The notes under the pieces were generated by a model, which saw only the letters and a list, made by a program, of their open reading frames with translations, was not told where the DNA came from and ran no database searches. A stretch of DNA of 64,000 bases. It comes from Allobosea sp. UNC402CLCol. GTDB taxonomy: Bacteria > Pseudomonadota > Alphaproteobacteria > Rhizobiales > Beijerinckiaceae. Made by a program: the position numbers and the translations under genes. The DNA lies in assembly GCF_000745475.1 (NCBI RefSeq), contig NZ_JQJJ01000010.1, forward strand, positions 620,001 to 684,000. Direction: 5' to 3'. Below, one piece after another: positions 34,621 through 43,313 of the stretch; position 1 is the stretch's first letter, and each line of letters begins with the position of its first letter.

Positions 34621-36126
34621 TTAATCGGCGGCGAGCCTGACCTGCGGGCTGAAGACGTTCGTCTTCACCAGCCACCCTTGACGTCGCAGTTCGCGTCTTG
34701 CCATCGCGGATGCGTCTGCCGATATCCAGATTTCCTTCCTGATCCGAGAATTGCTGCTGCTCGCCAGTGCGGTACCGAGCTGCGAGAGCTGAGCCGCGTT
34801 TTCCGATGTCCAGGCAAGGTCGTCGGCTGTGAACAGAGCCACTCTCCTGTTCGCGCCGACCGAAATGACCGGAATGCGTTCGACGATTTCCACGCCACTG
34901 ATACCGTCGTTGCCAAAGGGACGTGCCGAGAGATAGGCGAGCGTCTGCAGCGCCGTGAAGGCGTCCACTCTTGTTTCGCTCGACGCGACGAAGGAGGCGA
35001 GCGCCTCGAGCCCCGGTGCGTCCGACATGCCGCTCAGGAAACCCACCGTCCGTGTCTTTTCGGTCGGCGTGAGTTTGTCGCTCAGCAGCAATCGTTTGAT
35101 CGTGTCCTCCGGGATGTTCAGCTTTTCCAAGCGCTCGCGGTTGACCGCCGCCGTTTCATCCGGCGGCATGTCGAGCGTTCGCGAGGTGAGTGAATCGAGC
35201 GTTCCGAGGCCCGAAAAGACGGTACCCGCTCCGCCGGGAACGAAGCCAAGTGCACGGTTGACGCCGAAGGATCCAGCGGCCGAGTAGGATGCGACCTTGT
35301 TGAGCTCGCGCGAGAGCGGGATGAAATGAGTGTAGGGATCGACGCGCAATGCCTCGGCCAGACGTCGCTTCTCTTTCGGTCTGTCGACGAACTTCTCAAA
35401 CAAGTTCTCGTTCTCGCGCTCCGGCCGTCGCTTCTCTGGCTTGCCGAAGGTGGTGACGAATTCGCCAGCGTCGGACAGGGTACGCCGCACCGAACCGACC
35501 CGCCGGGAAACGTTGCTGTATGTTCCTTGCGCGCCGCCGATCGGGTCCCTCACCGTATTGACGACACCTCGGATCGGGCTGAGGACAGCTTTGCCGGCGG
35601 CGTGCACGAATTCCCCTGACAAAGACTGTTTCTTGAGCGCGTCCAGGGCGACGAGCTCCCGGAGATGATTGCGTGCGAGATCGTCGCCGGTCACCGGGTA
35701 GGTGCCGAACTCCGTGGCAAAGACGTAGGTGTTGTATCGTCCGTCGCTTCTGGCGTCGCTTTCTACGGTGTAACCGGGGCCTGTCTGGAGCGTTCCCAGA
35801 ACAGCGGTTGCAGGCTTGGCTCGCGGTTGTTCGTGCTGGCCCGTTGTCCTACCGGATGGAAGCGCAGCGGCCGCCGATGTCACCGGGGCATAGTCGAAGA
35901 CCTGTCCGGGAGCGTTGCTCTGGGCACAGCCTGCGAGAAGCGTGAGCAGCGCGACCGATCCGACGCTGCCAATCCCGGCACGCCCCGCGACCGCGGATAG
36001 GCCAGCGCAATGGAAGCCGCTCGCGAGCTGCGCTGCTTGAGCCGTTTGAAGGAGGCCGCCGGGGCAACTCTTTGCATTGCGCGACCGGCGCACTGAACGT
36101 TGGAAAAGTATCGGCGGGACAGTCAT
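34621..36126 (-). CDS. Large predicted lipoprotein of unknown function
   Basis: 501 residues; not recognised. A hydrophobic segment ends in the lipobox LLAGC (Cys67), GSVALLTLLAGCAQ, indicating a lipid-anchored protein. The N-terminus before it is unusually long from ATG 36126 (66 residues); no later ATG, GTG or TTG lies before the signal segment, so either the signal is internal or an unusual codon is used. The mature part is predicted mainly helical, with a Gly-rich stretch FVPGGAGTVFSGLGTLDSLTSRTLD, a charged KPEKRRPERENENLFEKFVDRPKEKRR stretch and a final alpha/beta region. It faces the caspase-FGE gene tail to tail (81 nt between stops). An inverted repeat lies 48 nt upstream of its start. 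Confidence 0.7.
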   Translation of the reverse strand: MTVPPILFQRSVRRSRNAKSCPGGLLQTAQAAQLASGFHCAGLSAVAGRAGIGSVGSVALLTLLAGCAQSNAPGQVFDYAPVTSAAAALPSGRTTGQHEQPRAKPATAVLGTLQTGPGYTVESDARSDGRYNTYVFATEFGTYPVTGDDLARNHLRELVALDALKKQSLSGEFVHAAGKAVLSPIRGVVNTVRDPIGGAQGTYSNVSRRVGSVRRTLSDAGEFVTTFGKPEKRRPERENENLFEKFVDRPKEKRRLAEALRVDPYTHFIPLSRELNKVASYSAAGSFGVNRALGFVPGGAGTVFSGLGTLDSLTSRTLDMPPDETAAVNRERLEKLNIPEDTIKRLLLSDKLTPTEKTRTVGFLSGMSDAPGLEALASFVASSETRVDAFTALQTLAYLSARPFGNDGISGVEIVERIPVISVGANRRVALFTADDLAWTSENAAQLSQLGTALASSSNSRIRKEIWISADASAMARRELRRQGWLVKTNVFSPQVRLAAD

Positions 36127-36173
36127 TCGACCTCGCAATAAGACACATTTATGCGTCTGCACGAGTTCTTGAC

Positions 36174-36203
36174 CAGATAAGACGCAATAACGCATCTTAT
36201 CTG
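36174..36203. repeat. 9-bp perfect inverted repeat upstream of the lipoprotein gene
   Basis: CAGATAAGA (36174-36182) and TCTTATCTG (36195-36203) with a 12-nt spacer. It lies 48-77 nt upstream of the lipoprotein start codon on the minus strand, a position suited to an operator. The binding protein is unknown. Confidence 0.55.
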
Positions 36204-36670
36204 CCGATCGCGAATGCTTCGTGCCGCCCCGTCGCTTTCGATGGTTCCATGATTCGCAAGGCTTCGCGTCAATAAAATGGCAGGACGTATGGACGATGCG
36301 GGCCCCTAGCCGGCGCTGTTCGGCGCCCCTCGGGTAGAAGCCGGAGCGCTGCGATTGCCAGCACGACGAACCCGTGCAACGTCGAATTTCGATATCGCGC
36401 GCAGCCAAGAAGGCTACCGCCCGCCAGATCAGGTTAGGTTATTTGGCGTCAGTTGGTTCTATTTTGATCATTTAAGTAGTATTCAGAAAATTATATCGAT
36501 AATTTGATCATCTATGTATATGTTACTTAACGATTCATGCGGATAGATGTATTTGTAATGTCAAAATCGAGAATCTGGGTTTGTGTGAGATATTGATATT
36601 TATATTGCCTCGGTGATCGCGGGTGCCCTCGGTTATGCCTGCGTCTCTACCCCGATACGGATCCACAAAA

Positions 36671-36684
36671 CGCAACCGGTTGCG
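36671..36684. repeat. 14-bp perfect palindrome in the AT-rich intergenic region
   Basis: CGCAACCGGTTGCG. The symmetry extends to AAA/TTT on the outside if a 2-nt insertion (CG) is allowed. It lies about 250 nt upstream of the ATP-grasp gene and could be a regulator binding site. Confidence 0.5.
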
Positions 36685-36935
36685 CGTTTGAGCGGTTCGA
36701 ATATCTCCACTCTCGTCTCCATACCATTCCGGGATCGCTGCGTGTTTTCACGCCGCGCGTGCTGCGTCCACGCTCGCGCAATTGCGCCAAGACCTCCCGG
36801 ACATCCCGACCCCACCAGGATTATTCCGAGAGCGGCGTGCCGTAAGGGCATGTTGCCGCGTTTCTAGAGGCAGCTGTCCACTCGCGAAAGCGGTTTGCGA
36901 CGGCCAGGAGGGCTTGCACTCGATCGAGGCCTGGC

Positions 36936-38243
36936 ATGCAAGAACCCATTCTCAAACGGCCCGCCGTCCTGTTGGGATCGGCGTCCTCGGGAGGAACGAT
37001 CGCGGCCGTGCGCCACCTCGCCGGCTACGGCATCGGCGCCAATGTCATCGTCGATCACCACTTCTGCCCGGCCGGATGGTCGCGCTGCGCCGGGCGCCGC
37101 TATGCGGCGCCGGTCGAAAGCGACAGCATGCGCTATCTCGACCGGCTGCTCGCGATCGGCAAGTCCGATCCCGGTCAGGTGCTGCTGCCGACCTCCGACG
37201 AGCTGGTCTGGCTTTACAGTTCAAACGCGCCGCTCCTCGCGCGCTATTTCCGGCTGTACCAGCCGCCGATCGAGACGATCAGGCGCATCCTCGACAAGGC
37301 GCTGCTCGAACAGGCCGCAACGAGCGCCGGCGTTGCTGTCCTGCCGAGCTGGGACCCGCAGAACCTGGATGAGCTGGCCGAATGGGCGCCGCACCTTCCC
37401 TATCCGGTCCTGATCAAGCCGCGGACCCATGTCCACCGCCTGCGCAACGACAAGGGTGTCGTCGTGCATTCGGCGGAAGAGCTCCTCGCGGAATATCCAC
37501 GCTTCCTCGCCCGCGAGCGGTACCGCTTCGACGAAACGCCGCGCGAGCCCGGCTCGGTGCGGCCGGTGATCCAGAAATTCGTCGAGATCGGGCGCGAAGG
37601 CGTGGTTTCCATCTCCGGCTTCATCGGGCGCAGCGCGGATGTGTTCGTGACCCGGCGCTCGACCAAGATCCTCCAGCGGTCACGGCCGGTGGGGGTCGGC
37701 GTGTGCTACGAGTCGCGCCCGGCCGACCCCGCATTGTCGCAGGCTGTCCATCGCCTGTGCCGCGAGCTCGACTATTTCGGACTGTTCGAGGTCGAGTTCA
37801 TCCTGCACGACGGCGCCTGGGCGATCATCGATTTCAATCCGCGCCTGTTCAACCAGATCGGCCTCGATCTGCGCCGCGGGCTACCTCTGCCGCTGCTGGC
37901 CTATCTGGACGCGCTCGGCGAAGCCGAAGCCCTTCGAAGCCTCGCGGCCGAGGCGCAAGATGAGAACCCGGCCGAGAAGGTCGTCTTCTGCGACAACTTC
38001 ACCCTTCATGCGATCCTTCTGGCGCAAACGCTCTGCATGCGGGCGCGCCTCGGGGATCTCGCGCATTGGCGCAGCTGGGCTCGGCAGAACCGCGCGCATA
38101 TGGTCCATTTCGCCTCCGATCCCAGCGACCCCATGCCGGGGATCGTCCATATTCTGTCCGAGCTCTATCTCGGATTTCGGGCGGCGCCGCGGTTCGTGCG
38201 GACCATGCTTCCGTCTTCTCCCCTGGTCGCGCGCGGGCTGTGA
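36936..38243 (+). CDS. ATP-grasp domain protein (carboxylate-amine ligase type)
   Basis: 435 residues, cytosolic. The ATP-grasp core spans about 110-320: the helix IRRILDKALLEQAATSAGV, Lys161 in YPVLIKPRTH for ATP phosphate contact, and the Mg site Glu287 in GLFEVEFIL plus Asp299/Asn301 in AIIDFNPRLFNQ. Such enzymes activate a carboxylate as acyl phosphate and join it to an amine or thiol; the arrangement resembles D-aspartate ligase and carnosine-synthase-like members. The C-terminal 110 residues are helical and specific to this protein. It is the first gene of a three-gene coupled operon with an FAD enzyme and a thioesterase. The product is unknown. Confidence 0.85.
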   Translation: MQEPILKRPAVLLGSASSGGTIAAVRHLAGYGIGANVIVDHHFCPAGWSRCAGRRYAAPVESDSMRYLDRLLAIGKSDPGQVLLPTSDELVWLYSSNAPLLARYFRLYQPPIETIRRILDKALLEQAATSAGVAVLPSWDPQNLDELAEWAPHLPYPVLIKPRTHVHRLRNDKGVVVHSAEELLAEYPRFLARERYRFDETPREPGSVRPVIQKFVEIGREGVVSISGFIGRSADVFVTRRSTKILQRSRPVGVGVCYESRPADPALSQAVHRLCRELDYFGLFEVEFILHDGAWAIIDFNPRLFNQIGLDLRRGLPLPLLAYLDALGEAEALRSLAAEAQDENPAEKVVFCDNFTLHAILLAQTLCMRARLGDLAHWRSWARQNRAHMVHFASDPSDPMPGIVHILSELYLGFRAAPRFVRTMLPSSPLVARGL

Positions 38244-38245
38244 CG

Positions 38246-39445
38246 ATGGGCAAGCAACTCGTGGCGATCATCGGCGGCGGACCTTACGGGCTCTCGCTTG
38301 CGAGCCATCTCGCGGCCCGCAATGTCCCGCACCGGATCTTCGGCCAACCCATGGCCTTCTGGAGCCAGATCGCCCGCGCCGGATCCCGGCGCTACCTTAA
38401 ATCCTATTGCTTCGGGACGAACATCTCGTCGCCGCAACCGGGCTCGACCTTCGCCGATTACAACGAGCCGCGTGGCCTGGAGACGTTCGAGCCCTGCTCC
38501 ATCGCGAATTTCGCCGAATACGGCCTTTGGTTTCAGGAGCGGCATGTCGATTGGATCGAGCCCGTCGATGTCGCGAATGTCTCCCGGCGGGGACAGGGTT
38601 ACCTCCTGACGCTCAGCAATGGTGACGCGGTCGAGGCATCGGATGTCATCGTCGCCACGGGGCTGGCGAACTTCGCAAAGATGCCGCACGCCTTGCGAGC
38701 GCTGCCCGGCGCCCTTGCCACGCACACCGCCAGGGTCGACAGCTTCGCTGCTTTCCAGGGTCTCGAGGTCGCCGTCCTCGGCTCCGGCCAGTCCTCCCTC
38801 GAAGCGGCCGCGCTGCTCCATGAAGCCGGCGCGTCGCCGCGCTTGCTGATCCGCAAGCCATCCACTCTTTGGATGACCCGCGGGAGCCGCACACCGACGC
38901 TCTGGCAGCGGATCCGCTGGCCGGTCTCGGCGCTGGGCGGCAGTCCGAAAGCATGGGCCCTGACGCAGTTGCCCGGCGCGTTCCATCGGCTGCCGGCCTG
39001 CGGGCGCGCGCTCTTCCTCAGGAACTTCCTGCCGCCCGAGGGCGCATGGTGGCTGCGCGAGCGGGTCGAGGCGCTCGTGCCGGTCGAATACGATACCAGC
39101 GTGGTTGCGGGGCAGGCGATCGGCAATCGCGTGTCGCTGCGCTTGCGGGGCGCGGACAAGCAGGATCGCGAATTGCTCGTCGACCGGGTGATCGCTGGCA
39201 CCGGCTACGAGGTGAATGTCGAGCGCATCCCGTTTCTGGCGCCCGAATTGCGCAGCGCCATTGCCCGGCAAGGCTGCGCGCCACGGCTCGATGCATCCTT
39301 CCAGTCTTCCGTCCGGGGGCTGCGCTTCGCCGGTCCGGCATCGTCGATGAGCTTCGGCCCGGTGTTCCGCTTCGTCGCCGGGGCGGAGTACACGGCGCGC
39401 ACGATCGCGGCGGCCTTGTCCCGAACGGCCATGGCCCGCGCATGA
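38246..39445 (+). CDS. FAD/NAD(P)-dependent oxidoreductase (monooxygenase-like)
   Basis: 399 residues with two dinucleotide-binding motifs: FAD site VAIIGGGPYGLSLASHL (about 7-23) and a second, NAD(P)-type site VAVLGSGQSSLEAAALL (about 175-191), plus the ATG motif VIVATGLANF (about 134-143) and a final VIAGTGYEVN segment. The architecture is that of flavin-containing and ornithine/lysine N-hydroxylating monooxygenases, but the FxGxxxHxxxY fingerprint is not seen. The ATG lies 3 nt after the ATP-grasp stop. ATG 38246 is chosen since the FAD strand starts five residues later. It probably oxidises the product or substrate of its neighbours. Confidence 0.83.
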   Translation: MGKQLVAIIGGGPYGLSLASHLAARNVPHRIFGQPMAFWSQIARAGSRRYLKSYCFGTNISSPQPGSTFADYNEPRGLETFEPCSIANFAEYGLWFQERHVDWIEPVDVANVSRRGQGYLLTLSNGDAVEASDVIVATGLANFAKMPHALRALPGALATHTARVDSFAAFQGLEVAVLGSGQSSLEAAALLHEAGASPRLLIRKPSTLWMTRGSRTPTLWQRIRWPVSALGGSPKAWALTQLPGAFHRLPACGRALFLRNFLPPEGAWWLRERVEALVPVEYDTSVVAGQAIGNRVSLRLRGADKQDRELLVDRVIAGTGYEVNVERIPFLAPELRSAIARQGCAPRLDASFQSSVRGLRFAGPASSMSFGPVFRFVAGAEYTARTIAAALSRTAMARA

Positions 39446-40257
39446 ACGCCGCGGGCCTGCCGCTCATCGTCCTGCCGGGCGCGAGCGGCCACGCGCCGGA
39501 TTGCGCACCATTCTGCGCCGGGCCGTCGGACCGGGATCGCGTCATTGCGCTGCGCTATCCAAACTGGCGGAATTCCGTCGATGCCGACCTCACCGGAGAG
39601 GCCCTGGTCGATGCTTTCGCGGCGGAGATTATGGGTCGCGTCCCGCAGATGCCGGTCGTTCTGCTCGGCGTGTCGATCGGCGGCCATTTCGCCTATGCGA
39701 CCGCGCTCCGTCTCGAGAGCCTTGGGCGCACCGTCGCGGGTTTGTGCATCATCGATTCCGGGAGCATCACGGCGGCACGATCGGCGCAGTGGAAGGCGCG
39801 CCTCGCCTCCCACGCGGCCGATCTTCTGCGGCGCGGGCGCCCGGGCGCACTGGTGCTCCACGCCCGGCATCTCGCCTGGCGCGGCCTGTTTCGCCTCGCC
39901 GGAGATGGATTGCCCGTGCTCGCGCGCGAGCACGCTGCGCCGCTTCATCGGATCGGCACGATCGATCCGGCATTCGCGGAAGAGCTGAGCATGCGGCTCC
40001 GGATCCGCATGACCGCAGCATGGATGCGCAACCTCGACGATCGCCCCACGCCTCTGCATGCCCCGGCGGCTCTGCTGCGTACTGCCGCGACGGCGGCGAA
40101 TGACGGTCTTTGGCGCAAGCGCTGCCCCGAGCTTCGCATCATCGACCTTCCCGGCAACCATGAGACGCTGTTCGAGGCCGAGAACGCCGCCGCGTTGCGC
40201 GCCGCCTTTCTCGCGGCGACCGCGGAGTGGAGCGACGCCGATCACGTACTTCATTGA
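39442..40257 (+). CDS. Thioesterase-domain / alpha-beta hydrolase protein
   Basis: 271 residues. The pattern is that of thioesterase domains from non-ribosomal peptide and polyketide systems: LIVLPGASGH near the N-terminus, the nucleophile elbow GVSIGG (Ser78), acidic Asp105 in LCIIDSG at the same 27-residue spacing as in surfactin synthetase thioesterase, and His240 in LPGNHETLF. The catalytic triad therefore looks complete. The ATG overlaps the stop of the FAD gene (ATGA). No carrier protein or adenylation domain is encoded nearby, so the substrate may be a free thioester, an ester, or carried on a protein encoded elsewhere. Last gene of the operon. Confidence 0.82.
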   Translation: MNAAGLPLIVLPGASGHAPDCAPFCAGPSDRDRVIALRYPNWRNSVDADLTGEALVDAFAAEIMGRVPQMPVVLLGVSIGGHFAYATALRLESLGRTVAGLCIIDSGSITAARSAQWKARLASHAADLLRRGRPGALVLHARHLAWRGLFRLAGDGLPVLAREHAAPLHRIGTIDPAFAEELSMRLRIRMTAAWMRNLDDRPTPLHAPAALLRTAATAANDGLWRKRCPELRIIDLPGNHETLFEAENAAALRAAFLAATAEWSDADHVLH

Positions 40258-40269
40258 TGCGTCGGAGTT

Positions 40270-40440
40270 GGAGTATCGCAGTCGTTTATAGAAAAATTGG
40301 CGTGCATTTCTCTATAATACAGAAATTATACTTAGAATTTACGAGCTGATGATTTCCATGAGGTCGCTTTAGGCGACGATTTGTGAGAATTATACGCGAT
40401 AACGCATGGGTATAGTTTTGTTATCGTATCCGATGGGCGC
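40270..40440. other. AT-rich intergenic segment downstream of the ATP-grasp operon
   Basis: About 170 nt of clearly AT-rich sequence between the thioesterase and NhaA genes, which are convergent. It includes a small hairpin (GTCGC 40363-40367, GCGAC 40373-40377) but no T-run. With the AT-rich core at 36430-36610 it brackets the three-gene operon. Confidence 0.55.
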
Positions 40441-40448
40441 GCGGCGAT

Positions 40449-42290
40449 CTACGCCGTCCGGTCCGCGAATCTTCGCGCGGCGGCCGCGAGCAAGCCCGCT
40501 CCCAGCAAGGCCGAAGCGATCGAGGCCGCGAAGACCGCGATCTTGGCTGCGGCGAAATCGCCGGGATCAGTGAAGGCCTGGCCGGCGATGAAGAGCGACA
40601 TGGTGAAGCCGATGCCGGCGAGCGCGCTTGCTCCGGCGAGCTGGAGCCAGGAATATTCGGCAGGCTTGAGCGCGACGCCGAGGCGGACGGCGAGGGCGGC
40701 TGCTCCGAGCATGCCGAGCGGCTTGCCGAGGACCAGCCCAGCCGCGATCGCGAGCACCAGCATCCCGCGTCCCTCGAGGACGTCCGGCGCGATGACGACG
40801 CCGGCATTGGCCAGGGCGAAGAGCGGCAGCACGAGATAGCTCGACCGGGCGCCGGCATGGCGCAGCAGCCGGTCGGCCGGCGATTCCAGGCGGTCATGGA
40901 TCGCGTCGAGCGCGCGCAGGGCGGGGGTCGATGGGCCGTGCCGCAGCACCTCGCCGCCATGGGCCGCTTCGCCCAGCATGATCGAGTTGGCCTGCGCCGT
41001 GAGGGCGGCGAGATTGGCCGGCGGCCGGGTCGGGATGAACAGCGCCAGCACGACGCCGGCGAGCGTCGCGTGCAGCCCTCCGGCATGGACGCAAGCCCAG
41101 AGCGCGAGGCCGATCAGCGCATAGGGCGCGACGCGATAGACATGCGCGCGGTTGAGGGCGGCAAGCCCGCCGGTTAGGACGAGTGCGGCGATCAGGTAGC
41201 CGAGCTGGAGCTTGCCCGAATAGAACAGCGCGACCACGACGATCGCCCCGATGTCGTCGACGATGGCGGCGGCGGTGAGGAAGATGCGCAGCTCGATCGG
41301 CACCCGCGAGCCCATCATGACGATGATGGCGATGGCGAAGGCGGTGTCGGTCGCCATCGGCACGCCCCAGCCATGGGACCAGGGCCCGCCTGGCAGGACG
41401 AGGATGTACAGCAATGCCGGGACGACCATGCCGCCGATCGCGCCGGCGATGGGGAGCGCGGCGGAACGCCGTCCGGCGAGATGGCCGACGGTGAACTCGC
41501 GCTTGATCTCCAGGCCGACGACCAGGAAGAAGATCGTGAGCAGGCCGTCATTCACCCAGTGCTGGAGCGACATGCCGAAGCGGGCATCGCCGAAAGAGAG
41601 CGCCGCCTCGCGATGCCAGAAGGCCTCGAAGCCCGGCCCCAGCGGCGAATTCGTCAGTGCGATGGCGAGGACGGTTGCGAGCAGCAGCAGGATGCCGGCC
41701 GAAGGGCCCCAGCTCGCGAAATCGAGCGCGGCGGTGCGGAAGCGATGGCCGAGCGTCCCCAGCATCGCATCGAGGAAGGAACTCTCGTCCCAGGGGCCGT
41801 CATAGCGGCGCTCGTTGATGAAGAATGTCGGGGTGAAGCGCACGCCGCTGGCATGGGAGCTTTCGATGTCGGATTCGACGCGGGCGGCGGCCTGCTGCGC
41901 CTCCTGCGCGGCTTGATCGGGAGCCTGCTCGGCGAGGCCGAGATCGCGGGCGACCGCCTCGAGATCGTCCTCGGTCAGCACCTGCGAGCGCGTCATCAGC
42001 TTGACGTGCGCGTCCCAGAACTGCTCGGCGGTCCGCGCGCGTTCGACGAGCTCGGCGGCGCGCAGCGCGATGTCGCTGTCGGTCAGAGGCCGGTGACGGA
42101 AGACATAGCGCACGCGTTCGCCGAGCTGGTCGCGGATTTCGGCGATGCGCTCATTGGCAGCCCGGCAATGGGGGCAGGCGTAGCTGCCATATTCGACGAG
42201 CGTGATCTGCGCGCGGCCGGGGCCGAGGACGTGATCGGCTGCGTCGTCGACCGGGCGGTCCAGACGGTTGGCAATCGCGGCCTGCGACAT
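40449..42290 (-). CDS. nhaA: Thioredoxin/DsbA-like domain fused to NhaA Na+/H+ antiporter
   Basis: 613 residues. The N-terminal 180 residues form a DsbA/thioredoxin-like domain with the redox motif Cys39-Pro-His-Cys42 in [12 protein letters not shown] and the cis-Pro segment [15 protein letters not shown] (about 151-165); no signal peptide precedes it, so it should face the cytoplasm. The rest is a complete NhaA antiporter with about eleven membrane helices: [31 protein letters not shown] (Asp315), [11 protein letters not shown] (Asp345, Asp346, the ion-binding pair), and a C-terminal GKPLGMLG and [13 protein letters not shown]. It exports Na+ in exchange for protons at alkaline pH. ATG 42290 is chosen because the domain begins soon after. 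Confidence 0.9.
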   Translation of the reverse strand: MSQAAIANRLDRPVDDAADHVLGPGRAQITLVEYGSYACPHCRAANERIAEIRDQLGERVRYVFRHRPLTDSDIALRAAELVERARTAEQFWDAHVKLMTRSQVLTEDDLEAVARDLGLAEQAPDQAAQEAQQAAARVESDIESSHASGVRFTPTFFINERRYDGPWDESSFLDAMLGTLGHRFRTAALDFASWGPSAGILLLLATVLAIALTNSPLGPGFEAFWHREAALSFGDARFGMSLQHWVNDGLLTIFFLVVGLEIKREFTVGHLAGRRSAALPIAGAIGGMVVPALLYILVLPGGPWSHGWGVPMATDTAFAIAIIVMMGSRVPIELRIFLTAAAIVDDIGAIVVVALFYSGKLQLGYLIAALVLTGGLAALNRAHVYRVAPYALIGLALWACVHAGGLHATLAGVVLALFIPTRPPANLAALTAQANSIMLGEAAHGGEVLRHGPSTPALRALDAIHDRLESPADRLLRHAGARSSYLVLPLFALANAGVVIAPDVLEGRGMLVLAIAAGLVLGKPLGMLGAAALAVRLGVALKPAEYSWLQLAGASALAGIGFTMSLFIAGQAFTDPGDFAAAKIAVFAASIASALLGAGLLAAAARRFADRTA

Positions 42291-42546
42291 TCCTGTGATT
42301 CCCTGTTTCCCGGCGGAACGCTCGACGAGACACCAGCATCGGCTTTCCGAGGCAAGCGGCTTCCCGGCCATGGTAGCCGCAGCATCCGGCCCACGTCAGC
42401 ACCGGGTGTCGCAGATGTGCGATGCCGGCCGGATCGAGCCGATCTGCGCTGTGGAGAGAATGTGGACTCCCGCTGGATGCGCCGGGGCGATTTACACTCC
42501 GTTAACCATTCCCTCGATACACCGAAGCAACCGAAAATTTACCAAG

Positions 42547-43281
42547 ATGACCGACGTGTTAACTCAACCCCGGCCTATCCGCCTCAAGGGGCGGTCCTAT
42601 CTCGCGCTGACGCTGACCCCGGAGCAGCCCTTCGAGGACTGGCTGGCGCGGCTCGACGATCTGGCCTCCCGCTCCGCCGGCTTCTTCCTGCGGCGACCCG
42701 TGGTGCTCGACGTTTCCGGCCTGGAGATAGACCGCGCTGAGTTGCGGGAGCTCGTCGGCAAGCTCGGCTCACGCCAGGTGCGGATCATGGGGATCGAGGG
42801 CGCGTCCCCGTCGCTGCTCGGCTCGGACCTGCCGCCGGCCATGGCCGATGGGCGCCCCACCTCGGATTTCGAGGCCCCGGTCGCAGCCGAGAGCCCCAAG
42901 GCCGATGCCGTCGCCAGCAGCGAGCCGGTCGCGCCGCAGCTGCCGAAGGCCGTGCCGTCCATCATCGTCACGCAGCCGGTGCGCTCGGGGCAGTCGCTGG
43001 TCTTCCTGGAAGGCGACGTGACCGTCATCGGCTCGGTCGCATCGGGAGCGGAGATCGTCGCGGGCGGCTCGGTCCATGTCTACGGCACCCTGCGCGGACG
43101 GGCGATGGCCGGCACGATGGGCAACGGCGCGGCACGCATCTTCTGCCGCAAGCTCGAGGCGGAGCTGATCGCCATCGACGGCTACTACAAGACGGCGGAG
43201 GACATGGAGCCCGGGCTCCGCGGCAAATCCGTCCAGATCTGGCTCGAGAACGAAGCGTTCAAGGTCGAAGCGCTCGCCTGA
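42547..43281 (+). CDS. minC: Septum site-determining protein MinC
   Basis: 244 residues. The N-terminal MinC domain (about 8-90; IRLKGRSYLALTLTP, VLDVSGLEIDRAELRELV) interacts with FtsZ, and the C-terminal beta-helix domain (about 140-240; RSGQSLVFLEGDVTVIGSVASGAEIVAGGSVHVYGTLRGRA) dimerises and binds MinD. An acidic, Ala/Pro-rich linker separates them. It blocks Z-ring assembly away from midcell. First gene of minCDE; minD follows after 32 nt. ATG 42547 is chosen because the frame upstream has no MinC similarity. Confidence 0.93.
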   Translation: MTDVLTQPRPIRLKGRSYLALTLTPEQPFEDWLARLDDLASRSAGFFLRRPVVLDVSGLEIDRAELRELVGKLGSRQVRIMGIEGASPSLLGSDLPPAMADGRPTSDFEAPVAAESPKADAVASSEPVAPQLPKAVPSIIVTQPVRSGQSLVFLEGDVTVIGSVASGAEIVAGGSVHVYGTLRGRAMAGTMGNGAARIFCRKLEAELIAIDGYYKTAEDMEPGLRGKSVQIWLENEAFKVEALA

Positions 43282-43313
43282 GCCGCAGGCATCAACATTC
43301 AAAGGAGCGGTCA

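Larger units (their letters stand above)
36127..36935. other. 809-nt non-coding region with an AT-rich core
   Basis: No supported gene. It holds an inverted repeat (36174-36203), a markedly AT-rich core at about 36430-36610 (clearly over 60% A+T, unlike the rest of the window) and a 14-bp palindrome (36671-36684). It separates the lipoprotein gene from the divergent ATP-grasp operon and should contain both promoters. The AT-rich core has no repeats, tRNA or transposase remnant that can be recognised. Confidence 0.7.

Noticed and set aside
36690..36702. GGTTCGAAT-like T-arm suggestive of a tRNA
   Set aside because: No stem pairs around it and no acceptor, D or anticodon arm can be built from the flanks.
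40363..40377. GTCGC-TTTAG-GCGAC hairpin as a terminator between thioesterase and NhaA genes
   Set aside because: Only a 5-bp stem and no T-run after it; too weak to call.
36187..40407. The 9-mer ATAACGCAT at 36187-36195 and 40399-40407 as direct repeats bounding the ATP-grasp cassette
   Set aside because: Only nine bases, in AT-rich sequence, with no extension on either side and no integrase or transposase nearby; chance is a sufficient explanation.
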